Assembly: GCA_950097015.1 (NCBI GenBank)
Contig: CATNEN010000038.1
Span: 31,396,501-31,460,500, forward strand
From: Macrostomum hystrix
Taxonomy: Eukaryota > Platyhelminthes > Macrostomidae
Length of the DNA stretch: 64,000 nt
Direction of reading: 5' to 3'
Shown: positions 20,101-31,400 of the stretch, in pieces
Layout of the letters: every line of letters begins with the position of its first letter
How positions within the stretch are numbered: position 1 is the stretch's first letter
Notes under the pieces: generated by a model
The model's input: only the letters and a program-made list of their open reading frames with translations
Databases searched by the model: none
What the model was told of the DNA's origin: nothing
Made by a program: the position numbers and the translations under genes

Positions 20101-23100
20101 GACAGAAACATTGGGGAAGAAACAGCCAACTAAAAGACAGAAACCTTGGGGTAGAAACAGCCAACTAAAAGACAGAAACCTTGGGGTAGAAACAGCCAAC
20201 TAAAAGACAGAAATCTTGGGGTAGAAACAGCCAACTAAAAGACAGAAACCTTGGGGAAGAAACAGCCAACTAAAAGACAGAAACATTGGGGAAGAAACAG
20301 CCAACTAAAAGACAGAAACCTTGGGGAAGAAACAGCCAACTAAAAGACAGAAATCTTGGGGAAGAAACAGACAACTAAAAGACAGAAACCTTGGGGAAGA
20401 GACAGCCAACTAAAAGACAGAAACCTTGGGGTAGAAACAGCCAACTAAAAGACAGAAACCTTGGGGAAGAAACAGCCAACTAAAAGACAGAAATCTTGGG
20501 TTAGAAACAGCCAACTAAAAGACAGAAATCTTGGGGTAGAAACAGCCAACTAAATGACAGAAACCTTGGGGAAGAAACAGCCAACTAAAAGACAGAAATC
20601 TTGGGTTAGAAACAGCCAACTAAAAGACAGAAACCTTGGGGAAGAAACAGCCAACTAAAAGACAGAAACCTTGGGGAAGAAACAGCCAACTAAAAGACAG
20701 AAACCTTGGGGAAGAAACAGCCAACTAAAAGACAGAAACCTTGGGGAAGAAACTGCCAACTAAAAGACAGAAACCTTGGGGAAGAAACAGCCAACTAAAA
20801 GACAGAAACCTTGGGGAAGAAACAGCCAACTAAAAGACAGAAACCTTGGGGAAGAAACAGCCAACTAAAAGACAGAAATCTTGGGGTAGAAACAGCCAAC
20901 TAAAAGACAGAAATTGTGGGGTAGAAACAGCCAACTAAAAGACAGAAATTGTGGGGTAGAAACAGCCAACTAAAAGACAGAAATTGTGGGGTAGAAACAG
21001 CCAACTAAAAGACAGGAAATCTAAAATGTAACCCAGAAATAATTTCCATTTACCCTAACTAATTATGCACGCAGGTACAAACGGTACCTGAGATATCCGC
21101 ACGGACCCAACCCCGCCCCAGTGTGTCTGCAGTACTCAAACATGGGCGAATCAAGCTCGGCTGGAATGGAAGGCTCGGTAGATTGTCTCTACCTGGACGT
21201 GGCAACTCCGGCTTCGCTGCCAGGAGACAGCCTACCAACCATAGTGCTCATAGCCAGCCTGCTGAGTATCTACACGCCCAGTAGCCTGCTGTTAGACCCG
21301 CCTGACAGTCTGGTTAGTGGCGGTGTGTTTGTCTCCGTTCGACATCGGGTGGGTCCGCTGGCCTACTTCACCAGCGTCGCACTGACTGACGAATCGCCAA
21401 TGAGGCTGGCTGGCAATTTGCCAATCACCGACTTGGCGGCGGCCCTGCAATGGCTGCGCATCAACGCCAGATCATTTGGAGGCTCGGCTGCCAATGTGAG
21501 GGGTAGACAGATTGGAGTGGCCGGGGTAGAAAGATTGGAGTGGCCGGGGTAGAAAGATTGGAGAGGCCGGGGTAGAAAGATTGGAGTGGCTGGGGTAGAA
21601 AGATTGGAATGGCTGGGGTAGAAAGATAAGTAAAGTGTAGAAAGACTAGGGAGGGGTAGAAAGTTCAGAGAGGGGTAGAAAGGGAAGTAGAAAGATTAAA
21701 GGGAAGAAAATTTGGAGAGTGGTAGAAATATAGTCGATAAGAGAAGTACGAGTGTAATGAGGGAGGAAAGATAACAAGGAGGGCAGAATGATGAGAACAT
21801 AAATTTTAACGAGAGTAGAGCCAGATTAAGGAAGGCAGCAAAGAAAGTACTTTAAAGTTTATTTTTTCGGCATAGCAAAATACAAGCTGGGGTAATTTTA
21901 GTCGGCCCTACTCAAGAACGCAGTGAGGCGGTAAGAAAAGTTTTAACCCGACCTAAAAATAGTTGAGCCTTAAAAAATTGGAAATTGAAAGATGAAAAAC
22001 TCTTTAAAGCCTATAAATTTGACCAGTAATAAAAATTTTCTTTGCAAAACGGTATCATTTTGTCTCCATAGGGAGAATCGAACCCCCGACGTTGAAAGCT
22101 GTAATTTATAATTTTGCTCCAGGTCGTTCTAGTCGGCCACGGTTCTAGCGCTTCTGTGGCGCTGAGCATGGCTCTATCCGGACATCACGATGATCTGTTT
22201 CACAAGCTTTGGCTGTCAAGTCCGCCACTCAACGTTGAGCAGAGTCTGGACTCGGCTGTTCAGATGGACGCCGGGTGAGAGCGGATGGGGAAATTTAATC
22301 AGTCTATGAGAGGAGACTTACTTTGCTGCGGATGTAAAGGCGTCCCTAACTAATTAGGAAAAGTACTGAAGTAGGGGAAACGGAGAGCAAAGAAGTAGAG
22401 AAGAATTGGGAAGCAAAATAGGTTGGGAAGAACGACTAAAGAATTAGGGAAGTAAGAGAAGTATGGCTATGGGAGCAATTACATGCTGCCATAGAAGTAG
22501 GAAAGTAGGGAAGTAGGGAAATAAGGAAGTAGGGATTTAGGGAAGTATGGGATTTAGGGAAGTAGGGATTTAGGGAAGTATGGGATTTAGGGAAGTATGG
22601 GATTTAGGGAAGTATGGGATTTAGGGAAGTAGGGATTTAGGGAAGTATGGGATTTAGGGAAGTAGGGATTTAGGGAAGTATGGGATTTAGGGAAGTATGG
22701 GATTTAGGGAAGTATGGGATTTAGGGAAGTAGGGATTTAGGGAAGTATGGGATTTAGGGAATTAGGGATTTAGGGAAGTATGGGATTTAGGGAAGTAGGG
22801 ATTTAGGGAAGTAGGGATTCAGGGAAGTAGGGATTCAGGGAAGTAGGGATTTAGGGAAGTAGGGATTTAGGGAAGTAGGGATTTAGGGAAGTAGGGATTT
22901 AGGGAAGTAGGGATTTAGGGAAGTAGGGATTCAGGGAAGTAGGGATTTAGGGAAGTAGGGATTTAGGGAAGTAGGGATTTAGGGAAGTAGGGATTTAGGG
23001 AAGTAGGGATTTAGGGAAGTAGGGATTCAGGGAAGTAGGGATTTAGGGAAGTAGGGATTTAGGGAAGTAGGGATTTAGGGAAGTAGGGATTTAGGGAAGT

Positions 23101-26100
23101 AGGGATTAAGGGAAGTAGGGATTCAGGGAAGTAGGGAAGTAAGGGAAGTAGGGATTCAAGAAAGTAGAGAAGCAGTTTCGATGCAAGCTCTGTAGCGATT
23201 ACCCAACTCACCGCAGAACGGCGCCCTGCCTCCAAGCTTTATGTCGCAGCGTTCTAAACGGCAGCAGCTTCACAGCCAGCATCGACTGGTCTCGCCTCAC
23301 CGACACGCTGCGCGCCGACTTCTTCGACGTGCCAGCATTGGCTGGCCGACTGTCCAGTAGGCGCGGATTCGCAGTTAAGGACGACTTTCGGGTATCAGCT
23401 TCGCCCATCATTGCGGCATGGTCTCGGCCGCTGAATAAGCCGACGGTGCTGGGTGAGTGGGAGAGAATCATACAGTGATATAATCTAGATTAGAGAGTGG
23501 GATAAACAGTGAGACCATCTAGAATAGAGAGTGGGATAAACAGTGAGATCATCTAGATTAGAGAGTGGGATAAACAGTGAGATCATCTAGATTAGAGAGT
23601 GGGATAAACAGTGAGATCATCTAGATTAGAGAGTGGGATAAACAGTGAGATCATCTAGAATAGAGAGTGGGATAAACAGTGAGACCATCTAGATTAGAGA
23701 GTGGGATAAACAGTGAGACCATCTAGATTAGAGAGTGGGATAAACAGTGAGATCATCTAGATTAGACAGTGGGATAAACAGTGAGACCATCTAGATTAGA
23801 CAGTGGGATAAACAGTGAGATCATCTAGATTAGAGAGTGGGATAAACAGTGAGATCATCTAGATTAGAGAGTGGGATAAACAGTGAGATCATCTAGATTA
23901 GAGAGTGGGATAAACAGTGAGACCATCTAGATTAGAGAGTGGGATAAACAGTGAGACCATCTAGATTAGAGAGTGGGATAAACAGTGAGATCATCTAGAA
24001 TAGAGAGTGGGATAAACAGTGAGATCATCTAGAATAGAGAGTGGGATAAACAGTGAGATCATCTAGATTAGAGAGTGGGATAAACAGTGAGATCATCTAG
24101 ATTAGAGAGTGGGATAAACAGTGAGATCATCTAGATTAGAGAGTGGGATAAACAGTGAGATCATCTAGATTAGAGAGTGGGATAAACAGTGAGATCATCT
24201 AGATTAGAGAGTGGGATAAACAGTGAGATCATCTAGATTAGAGAGTGGGATAAACAGTGAGATCATCTAGATTAGAGAGTGGGATAAACAGTGAGATCAT
24301 CTAGATTAGAGAGTGGGATAAACAGTGAGATCATCTAGAATAGAGAGTGGGATAAACAGTGAGACCATCTAGATTAGAGAGTGGGATAAACAGTGAGACC
24401 ATCTAGATTAGAGAGTGGGATAAACAGTGAGATCATCTAGATTAGACAGTGGGATAAACAGTGAGACCATCTAGATTAGACAGTGGGATAAACAGTGAGA
24501 TCATCTAGATTAGAGAGTGGGATAAACAGTGAGATCATCTAGATTAGAGAGTGGGATAAACAGTGAGATCATCTAGATTAGAGAGTGGGATAAACAGTAA
24601 GACCATCTAGATTAGAGAGTGGGATAAACAGTGAGACCATCTAGATTAGAGAGTGGGATAAACGGTGAGCTCAGCTAGATTAGAGAGTGGGATAAACAGT
24701 GAGATCATCTAGATTAGAGAGTGGGATAAACAGTGAGACCATCTAGATTAGAGAGTGGGATAAACGGTGAGCTCAGCTAGATTAGAGAGTGGGATAAACA
24801 GTGAGACCATCTAGATTAGAGAGTGGGATAAACAGTGAGATCATCTAGATTAGAGAGTGGGATAAACAGTGAGACCATCTAGATTAGAGAGTGGGATAAA
24901 CAGTGAGATCATCTAGATTAGAGAGTGGGATAAACACTGAGCTCAGCTAGATTAGAGAGTGGGATAAACAGTGAGACCATCTAGATTAGAGAGTGGGATA
25001 AACGGTGAGCTCAGCTAGATTAGAGAGTGGGATAAACAGTGAGACCATCTAGATTAGAGAGTGGGATAAACGGTGAGCTCAGCTAGATTAGAGAGTGGGA
25101 TAAACAGTGAGACCATCTAGATTAGAGAGTGGGATAAACGGCGTTTAGATTGCCAATCGACTATTTGTCTAAGTCTATTTGTCTAGAAGCAAATCGAAAA
25201 ATTGTAATTTTTTGCTTTAGGGTCAATGCTGGAGGATTCAGCAATGTACTTTATTGACTCCACAACAAGGCACTGGCCTGAGAGTTACCTGTTAGATTAT
25301 ATCGATCACAGACTGTCAGCTGGCGGGGTCGATGCCATTGGAGTAGCCGCTCAGGCCACCGGATGGTATCGCGAATTAGGCTACTGGAACTCAAGTACAC
25401 CTGTGCTTCAGCGCTATGCTCAGGTAATTTAAATCGCCAAACGAAAACTACTTCGAGTAGTTTATTAGCAAGTTTTGTAAAAGAATTCGGTCAAATAGAT
25501 CAAATAGAAGTACAGAGATCGGAGGGGGAAATCGGAGAGGGGAGATCGGAGAGGGGGGGATCGGAGAGGGGAGATCGGAGAGGGGGAGATCGGAGAGGAG
25601 GAGATCGGAAAGGGGGGAGATCGGAGAGGAGGAGATCGGAGAGGGGGAGATCGGAGAGGAGGAGATCGGAGAGGGGAGATCGGAGAGGGGGAGATCGGAG
25701 AGGGGAGATCGGAGAGGAGGAGATCGGAAAGGGGGGAGATCGGAGAGGAGGAGATCGGAGAGTGGAGATCGGAGAGGAGGAGATCGGAGAGGGGAGATCG
25801 GAGAGGGGAGATCGGAGAGCGGGAGATCGGAGAGGGGGGGATCGGAGAGGGATAGAATAGGTCGATGGGAGAAAGATAAACAGGCAGGGAAGAAAAATGT
25901 GTAGTGTAGGGGTGAATCTTAATCATCCTCATTGTCCTGCCCGCAGGTTGTAACCGACCTACGTGTGACTTGTCCCCTATTGGAATTCACTAAGCGCCTA
26001 GTGAAAAGTTCCAATAGCAAAGCGAAGCTCTATCACTATCTGATGTCAACTAGGCCTGTTCAGGCTGTGATGCCGTACGCTTGGAGTTCGTTTCCTGTAC

Positions 26101-26369
26101 AGGCAGCTTTCGGCGGCTTTGACATGATGCAACTGCTGGGCAGGCAGGCGGCTAGCGCCGAGCAGACGGCTAATTGGCGAGCCGCATTCTTTGAGTTCGT
26201 TCTCACCGGACAGATTAATCGGTGGCGTGATTTTACTACGACTAGTCCAGTAGTCAACCTGGTGACGGACGGTCCAACAGTGACGCCTATGAAGGAAGCC
26301 AGGGCTGAACTATGCGATAGGTGGAGAGGAAAATTTCCCGATTTAGCCTACCGCGGCTGGTACACGTGA
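17120..26369 (+). CDS. Neurotactin-like type II membrane protein with inactive cholinesterase-like ectodomain
   Basis: Exons 17120-17320, 18331-18863, 21075-21495, 22123-22274, 23217-23452, 25221-25423 and 25947-26369; phases agree and give 722 residues. The N-terminal part (about 135 residues, Gln-rich, no signal peptide) is followed by a hydrophobic segment near 136-162 with NRR after it, as in type II proteins. The ectodomain shows cholinesterase-family landmarks: YRFNGIPYARQPTG, MEGSVDCLYLDV, GNLPITDLAAALQWL and FGGSAANV. At the nucleophile elbow (G-x-S-x-G in enzymes) it reads GHGSS at about 390-394, so the serine position is glycine. The region that should hold the catalytic histidine (AWSSFPVQAAFGG) has none. 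It therefore looks like a non-catalytic adhesion-type homologue, as known for neurotactin, glutactin and neuroligin. The type II topology favours neurotactin over neuroligin. Six introns carry five large private minisatellites. Confidence 0.87.
17336..18315. repeat. 13-20 bp minisatellite TCTAACAGGATCTAATATG
   Basis: Fills intron 1 of the neurotactin-like gene. Units are TCTAACAGGATCTAATATG or the shorter GTCTAACAGGATCC. In gene sense each carries CTAACAG, which resembles a branch-point core next to an AG. The true acceptor (ACTCGCAG at 18330) lies directly after the last unit. Confidence 0.95.
18970..21016. repeat. 35-bp minisatellite, about 58 copies
   Basis: Very regular 35-bp units containing AAACAGCCAACTAAAAGACA followed by GAAACCTTGGGGAAG. 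Variants such as TCTTGGGGTAG occur. The array makes up almost all of intron 2 of the neurotactin-like gene. Confidence 0.97.
21497..21645. repeat. Short GGGGTAGAAAGATTGGAGTGG repeat
   Basis: About seven imperfect units of 20-22 bp start immediately at the exon-3 donor (AAT/GTGAGG at 21495). Confidence 0.8.
22072..22105 (-). repeat. tRNA-like SINE head relic
   Basis: On the minus strand GGGGGTTCGATTCTCCC resembles the family-A B box. No body is present. It lies inside the intron before the 22123 exon. Confidence 0.5.
22495..23165. repeat. 16-17 bp minisatellite GGGATTTAGGGAAGTA
   Basis: About 40 tandem units in intron 4 of the neurotactin-like gene. Purine-rich strand asymmetry is strong. 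Confidence 0.95.
23487..25140. repeat. 34-bp minisatellite, about 49 copies
   Basis: Regular 34-bp units containing ATCATCTAGATTAGAGAGTG and GGATAAACAGTGAG. A GGTGAGCTCAGC variant appears near the 3' end. It fills intron 5 of the neurotactin-like gene, beginning 35 bp after the exon-5 donor. Confidence 0.97.
25513..25853. repeat. GATCGGAGAGGGGA minisatellite
   Basis: About 24 imperfect 13-16 bp units of purine-rich GGAGATCGGAGAGG in intron 6 of the neurotactin-like gene. ORFs on both strands are artefacts. Confidence 0.94.
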
Positions 26370-26482
26370 AGGCCGAATTATCAATAGCGAAAAATGACGG
26401 CTAATTTTCAGATTGGCAGATTTTAATTTTAAATACGATGCAAGCACTGAATTATAAACCAATTTAAACGATGCAAAATAGA

Positions 26483-26763
26483 TCACGTGATATAAGTCTG
26501 ATTAATTTTTCTCTTTTTTAGGTCACGTGATCTTCTTGATGCACACGGTCGATGGTAGATTTTAGGTCACGTGATAGTCGGACGATCGGGTGCGATTTGA
26601 TCACGTGATCTTCTGTTGCACACGATCGGTTGTAGATTTTAGGTCACGTGATAGTCGGACGATCGGGTGCGATTTGATCACGTGATCTTCTTGTTGCACA
26701 CGATCGGTTGTAGATTTTAAGTCACGTGATAATCAGATGATCTGATGCGATTAGGTCACGTGA
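26483..26763. promoter_or_regulatory. Cluster of eight TCACGTGA palindromes in a diverged tandem repeat
   Basis: TCACGTGA occurs at 26483, 26523, 26567, 26601, 26644, 26678, 26722 and 26756. It alternates between GATCACGTGATC and GGTCACGTGAT contexts within a repeat unit of about 78 bp that also contains CGATCGG. The core CACGTG is the canonical E-box for bHLH-Zip factors (MYC/MAX, USF, MITF/TFE). It starts about 115 bp after the neurotactin-like stop codon, so it could also lie in the 3' UTR. A regulatory role is inferred. Confidence 0.55.
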
Positions 26764-26769
26764 TATTTT

Positions 26770-27567
26770 CGTTATATTGACAATGACAGCTTAGCAAAAG
26801 TAAAAGACTGTATTCCTTTTTTGTTTTATATATTTTACTTTGTGCAGAAATTTGTGAATGTTATTGTTGCAATAGCACGCGGCGCACGCTGGCTTGCTGC
26901 CTGCTAGCAGACGCCCGCGCCCCGGACACTGCCGGCGGCCCCGCGCACATTCGCGCCCAGGCCCTGAGGCACGCCTTCTGACGCTGCAATTTGATCTTGA
27001 CAGCGTACTTTGTTGTTGTTGTTGTTGCTGCAAGCTGTCATTTGAGGCTTATTTAACTAAAGAGTGCACAATCTGCTGTTATTTTTTTCTTTTTCCTTTC
27101 TAAAAATAGAAAAACTAATTGCAAAAATGTTCTGCAACTACTTATAGCTACGCGTTGAGTAGTATAAAGTTTACATAGACTTTTGTTTGAGATTAAAAAT
27201 ACTTGTATATTTCCATTCTTCTGATCTGTGATCTGAGACCGATTGTAATTACTTTAACTCCAAAATTATATTTTTTTATATCGTTTTTTCAGCAATTATC
27301 AGTTTTAGCGACACCACAACTAGTATTGAGTTTAAATAGGCATTAACAACAACGCACAAATGCACAATGTTTTTTTCCAATCATTTTTTCCAAAGCTGGT
27401 ACTTCCATAATCAAAACAACTGCCTTATATAGCTCGTAAGAAAATAAAAAAACTAGCTGTGCGGTTGAGTGCACAACTCACGAAACTGCGACGTACAGTA
27501 AGGCGCAACTGAGACTTGAAACATATTTTGTACTTTGACTTTGTCTGATTTTCTGTCAGTCAGTTAG
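26770..27567. other. Intergenic, no gene recognised
   Basis: Includes a short GC-rich patch at about 26880-26980 (CCCGCGCCCCGG) and a (TTG)n run near 27011. Neither has a supported ORF. The remainder is AT-rich. Confidence 0.45.
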
Positions 27568-27953
<386 letters not shown>

Positions 27954-28400
27954 TTGATAGTGGCTGGTGTGAAAGAATCAAAAGAAGGAACGAGTGAGAG
28001 AGTAAAGTTACACGCAGATTGTGACTGTACAGTTGTGCTGTGCCAATCTAATGCATAAATTCTGCGACAGAATGAAAGGAAAGAAATAAGGCAAAAACTA
28101 GTGGATACAAATAAGTATAGACTCGCGGGCGCTGTGCACACCATTGTACACTCAGTAAAGGTTCTGCTATCTTTGTGCTAGCTTTACTCTTCAAACCCCT
28201 GGCCCTCATAGCAATGCCTCAGCAATGCTTCCAAGCAGGGTTGAACTGGGTTTTGTAAACCAAATTATATTTTGCAGAACAGGGCACGAAATATAAGTCT
28301 GCAATTTAGCTTATTTTAGTAGACTACATTTGCATGGTCTTTCATTTTGCTCTTTGAGACAGTTTTGGCTAGCAGAACTCTTGCTGAAGTTCAGGTCATT

Positions 28401-31400
28401 ATGTCGGGTGAGTAGAACTCATTGTTGGTCATTTTAATTTCTTATAAATGGTCAATACTTTACCCAATCAAGTCTCATTTTCTGTCTATTGTCCGAATAT
28501 TTTCCATTATCTCTTCTTTTTCTTACTTATTCTCTTGAGAATTTATTTTTATCCCCTATATACTCGTATACCAATTCTTTCAGGCAGGATATTTTTCATC
28601 GTATTGTCGGCATTGCATCTCATATCAGTTGGACAAGCCACTGTTCTACAGGTTGGCATCATCGAGGTGAGACAGCGATTATGTTCTCTACAGGGTGTTT
28701 AGATGCAACTATCACACCTACTTTCTCACAGAACTTCCCATTTGCCTCACCGATCTCACCCACTGTCTCACCGATCTGACTGACTGTCTCACCGATCTGA
28801 ATGACTGTCTCACCGATCTGACTGACTGTCTCACCGATCTGACTGACTGTCTCACCGATCTGAATGACTGTCTCACCGATCTGACTGACTGTCTCACCGA
28901 TCTGACTGGCTGTCTCACCGATCTGACTGACTGTCTCACCGATCTGACTGACTGTCTCACCGATCTGACTGGCTGTCTCACCGATCTGACTGACTGTCTC
29001 ACCGATCTGACTGGCTGTCTCACCGATCTGACTGACTGTCTCACCGATCGGACTGGCTGTCTCACCGATTTGACTGACTGTCTCACCGATCTGACTGACT
29101 GTCTCACCGATCTGACTGACTGTCTCACCGATCTGACTGACTGTCTCACCGATCTGACTGGCTGTCTCACCGATCTGACTGACTGTCTCACCGATCTGAC
29201 TGGCTGTCTCACCGATCTGACTGACTGTCTCACCGATCTGACTGACTGTCTCACCGATCTGAATGACTGTCTCACCGATCTGACTGACTGTCTCACCGAT
29301 CTGACTGACTGTCTCACCGATCTGAATGACTGTCTCACCAATCTGACTGGCTGTCTCACCGATCTGACTGACTGTCTCACCGATCTGACTGACTGTCTCA
29401 CCGATCTGAATGACTGTCTCACCGATCTGACTGACTGTCTCACCGATCTGACTGACTGTCTCACCGATCTGACTGACTGTCTCACCGATCTGAATGACTG
29501 TCTCACCAATCTGACTGGCTGTCTCACCGATCTGACTGACTGTCTCACCGATCTGACTGACTGTCTCACCGATCTGAATGACTGTCTCACCGATCTGACT
29601 GACTGTCTCACCGATCTGACTGACTGTCTCACCGATCTGACTGACTGTCTCACCGATCTGACTGACTGTCTCACCGATCTGACTGACTGTCTCACCGATC
29701 TGAATGACTGTCTCACCGATCTCACTCACTGTCTCACCGATCTCACTGACTGCCAATCCCGCCCGCGGCACTTCAACCCAGGCCGAAGGTTTCTGCAAAG
29801 TCACGCAGTCACCCAGCTCAAACATCACTGAGTACAGCGGGTTCATCCCTGACGTTGTGCGCCAAATCGGCTCCCAGCTGAATTTCGTGCCAAATTTTAG
29901 CCTGGTTGCTGATAAACAATATGGAGCATTCGAAGAGTCCACAGGGCTCTGGACGGGTCTTATCGGTGAAGTCATCAATAGGACTGTGGACTTTGCCGCT
30001 GCTCCGCTTACGGTACGTAGTACGCTTGTGACTAACGATTGGGAATAGATGAGACGCGGGAGACATGAGACACGGGAGACATGAGACACGGGAGACATGA
30101 GACACGGGAGAGATGAGACACGGGAGAGATGAGACACGGGAGACATGAGACACGGGAGAGATGAGACACGGGAGAGATGAGACACGGGAGAGATGAGACA
30201 CGGGAGACATGAGACACGGGAGAGATTAGACACGGGAGAGATGAGACACGGGAGAGATGAGACACGGGAGACATGAGACACGGGAGAGATGAGACACGGG
30301 AGAGATGAGACACGGGAGACATGAGACACGGGAGAGATAAGACTCAGAAGAGATGAGACACAAGAGACATGAGACACGGGAGAGATGAGACACGGGAGAG
30401 ATGAGACACGGGAGAGATGAGACACGGGAGACATGAGACACGGGAGAGATGAGACACGGGAGAGATAAGACTCAGAAGAGATGAGACACAAGAGACATGA
30501 GACACGGGAGAGATAAGACACGGGAGAGATAAGACTCAGAAGAGATGAGACACGGGAGACATGAGACACGGGAGAGATGAGACACGGGAGACATGAGACA
30601 CGGGAGAGATAAGACACGGGAGACATGACAAACGGGAGAGATAAGATTCAGGAGACATGAGACACGGGAGAGATGAGACACGGGAGAGATAAGACACGGG
30701 AGACATGACAAACGGGAGAGATAAGATTCAGGAGACATGAGACACGGGAGACATGAGACACGGGAGAGATGAGACACGGGAGAGATGAGACACGGGGAGA
30801 GATGAGACACGGGAGAGATGAGACACAGGGAGAGATGAGACACGGGAGAGATGAGACACGGGGAGAGATGAGACACGGGAGACATGAGACACGGGAGACA
30901 TGAGACACGGGAGACATGAGACACAGGAGAGATGAGACACGGGAGACATGAGACACGGGAGACATGAGACACGGGAGAGATGAGACACGGGAGACATGAG
31001 ACACGGGAGACATGAGACACGGGAGAGATGAGACACGGGAGAGATGAGACACGGGAGAGATGAGACACGGGAGAGATGAGACACGGGAGACATGAGACAC
31101 GGGAGAGATGAGACACGGGAGAGATGAGACACGGGGGAGATGAGACACGGGAGAGATGAGACACGGGAGACATGAGACACGGGAGAGATGAGACACGGGA
31201 GAGATGAGACACGGGGGAGATGAGACACGGGAGAGATGAGACACGGGGGAGATGAGACACGGGAGAGATGAGACACGGGAGAGATGAGACACGGGAGACA
31301 TGAGACACGGGAGAGATAAGACTCAGAAGAGATGAGACACAAGAGACATGAGACACGGGAGAGATGAGACACGGGAGAGATGAGACACGGGAGAGATGAG

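Noticed and set aside
17336-25140. Regular direct repeats that could look like a CRISPR array
   Set aside because: Units follow each other with no unique spacers, there are no cas genes, and the DNA is eukaryotic.
17120-26369. Active acetylcholinesterase
   Set aside because: Serine at the nucleophile elbow is glycine and the catalytic His is missing. The topology is type II without a signal peptide.
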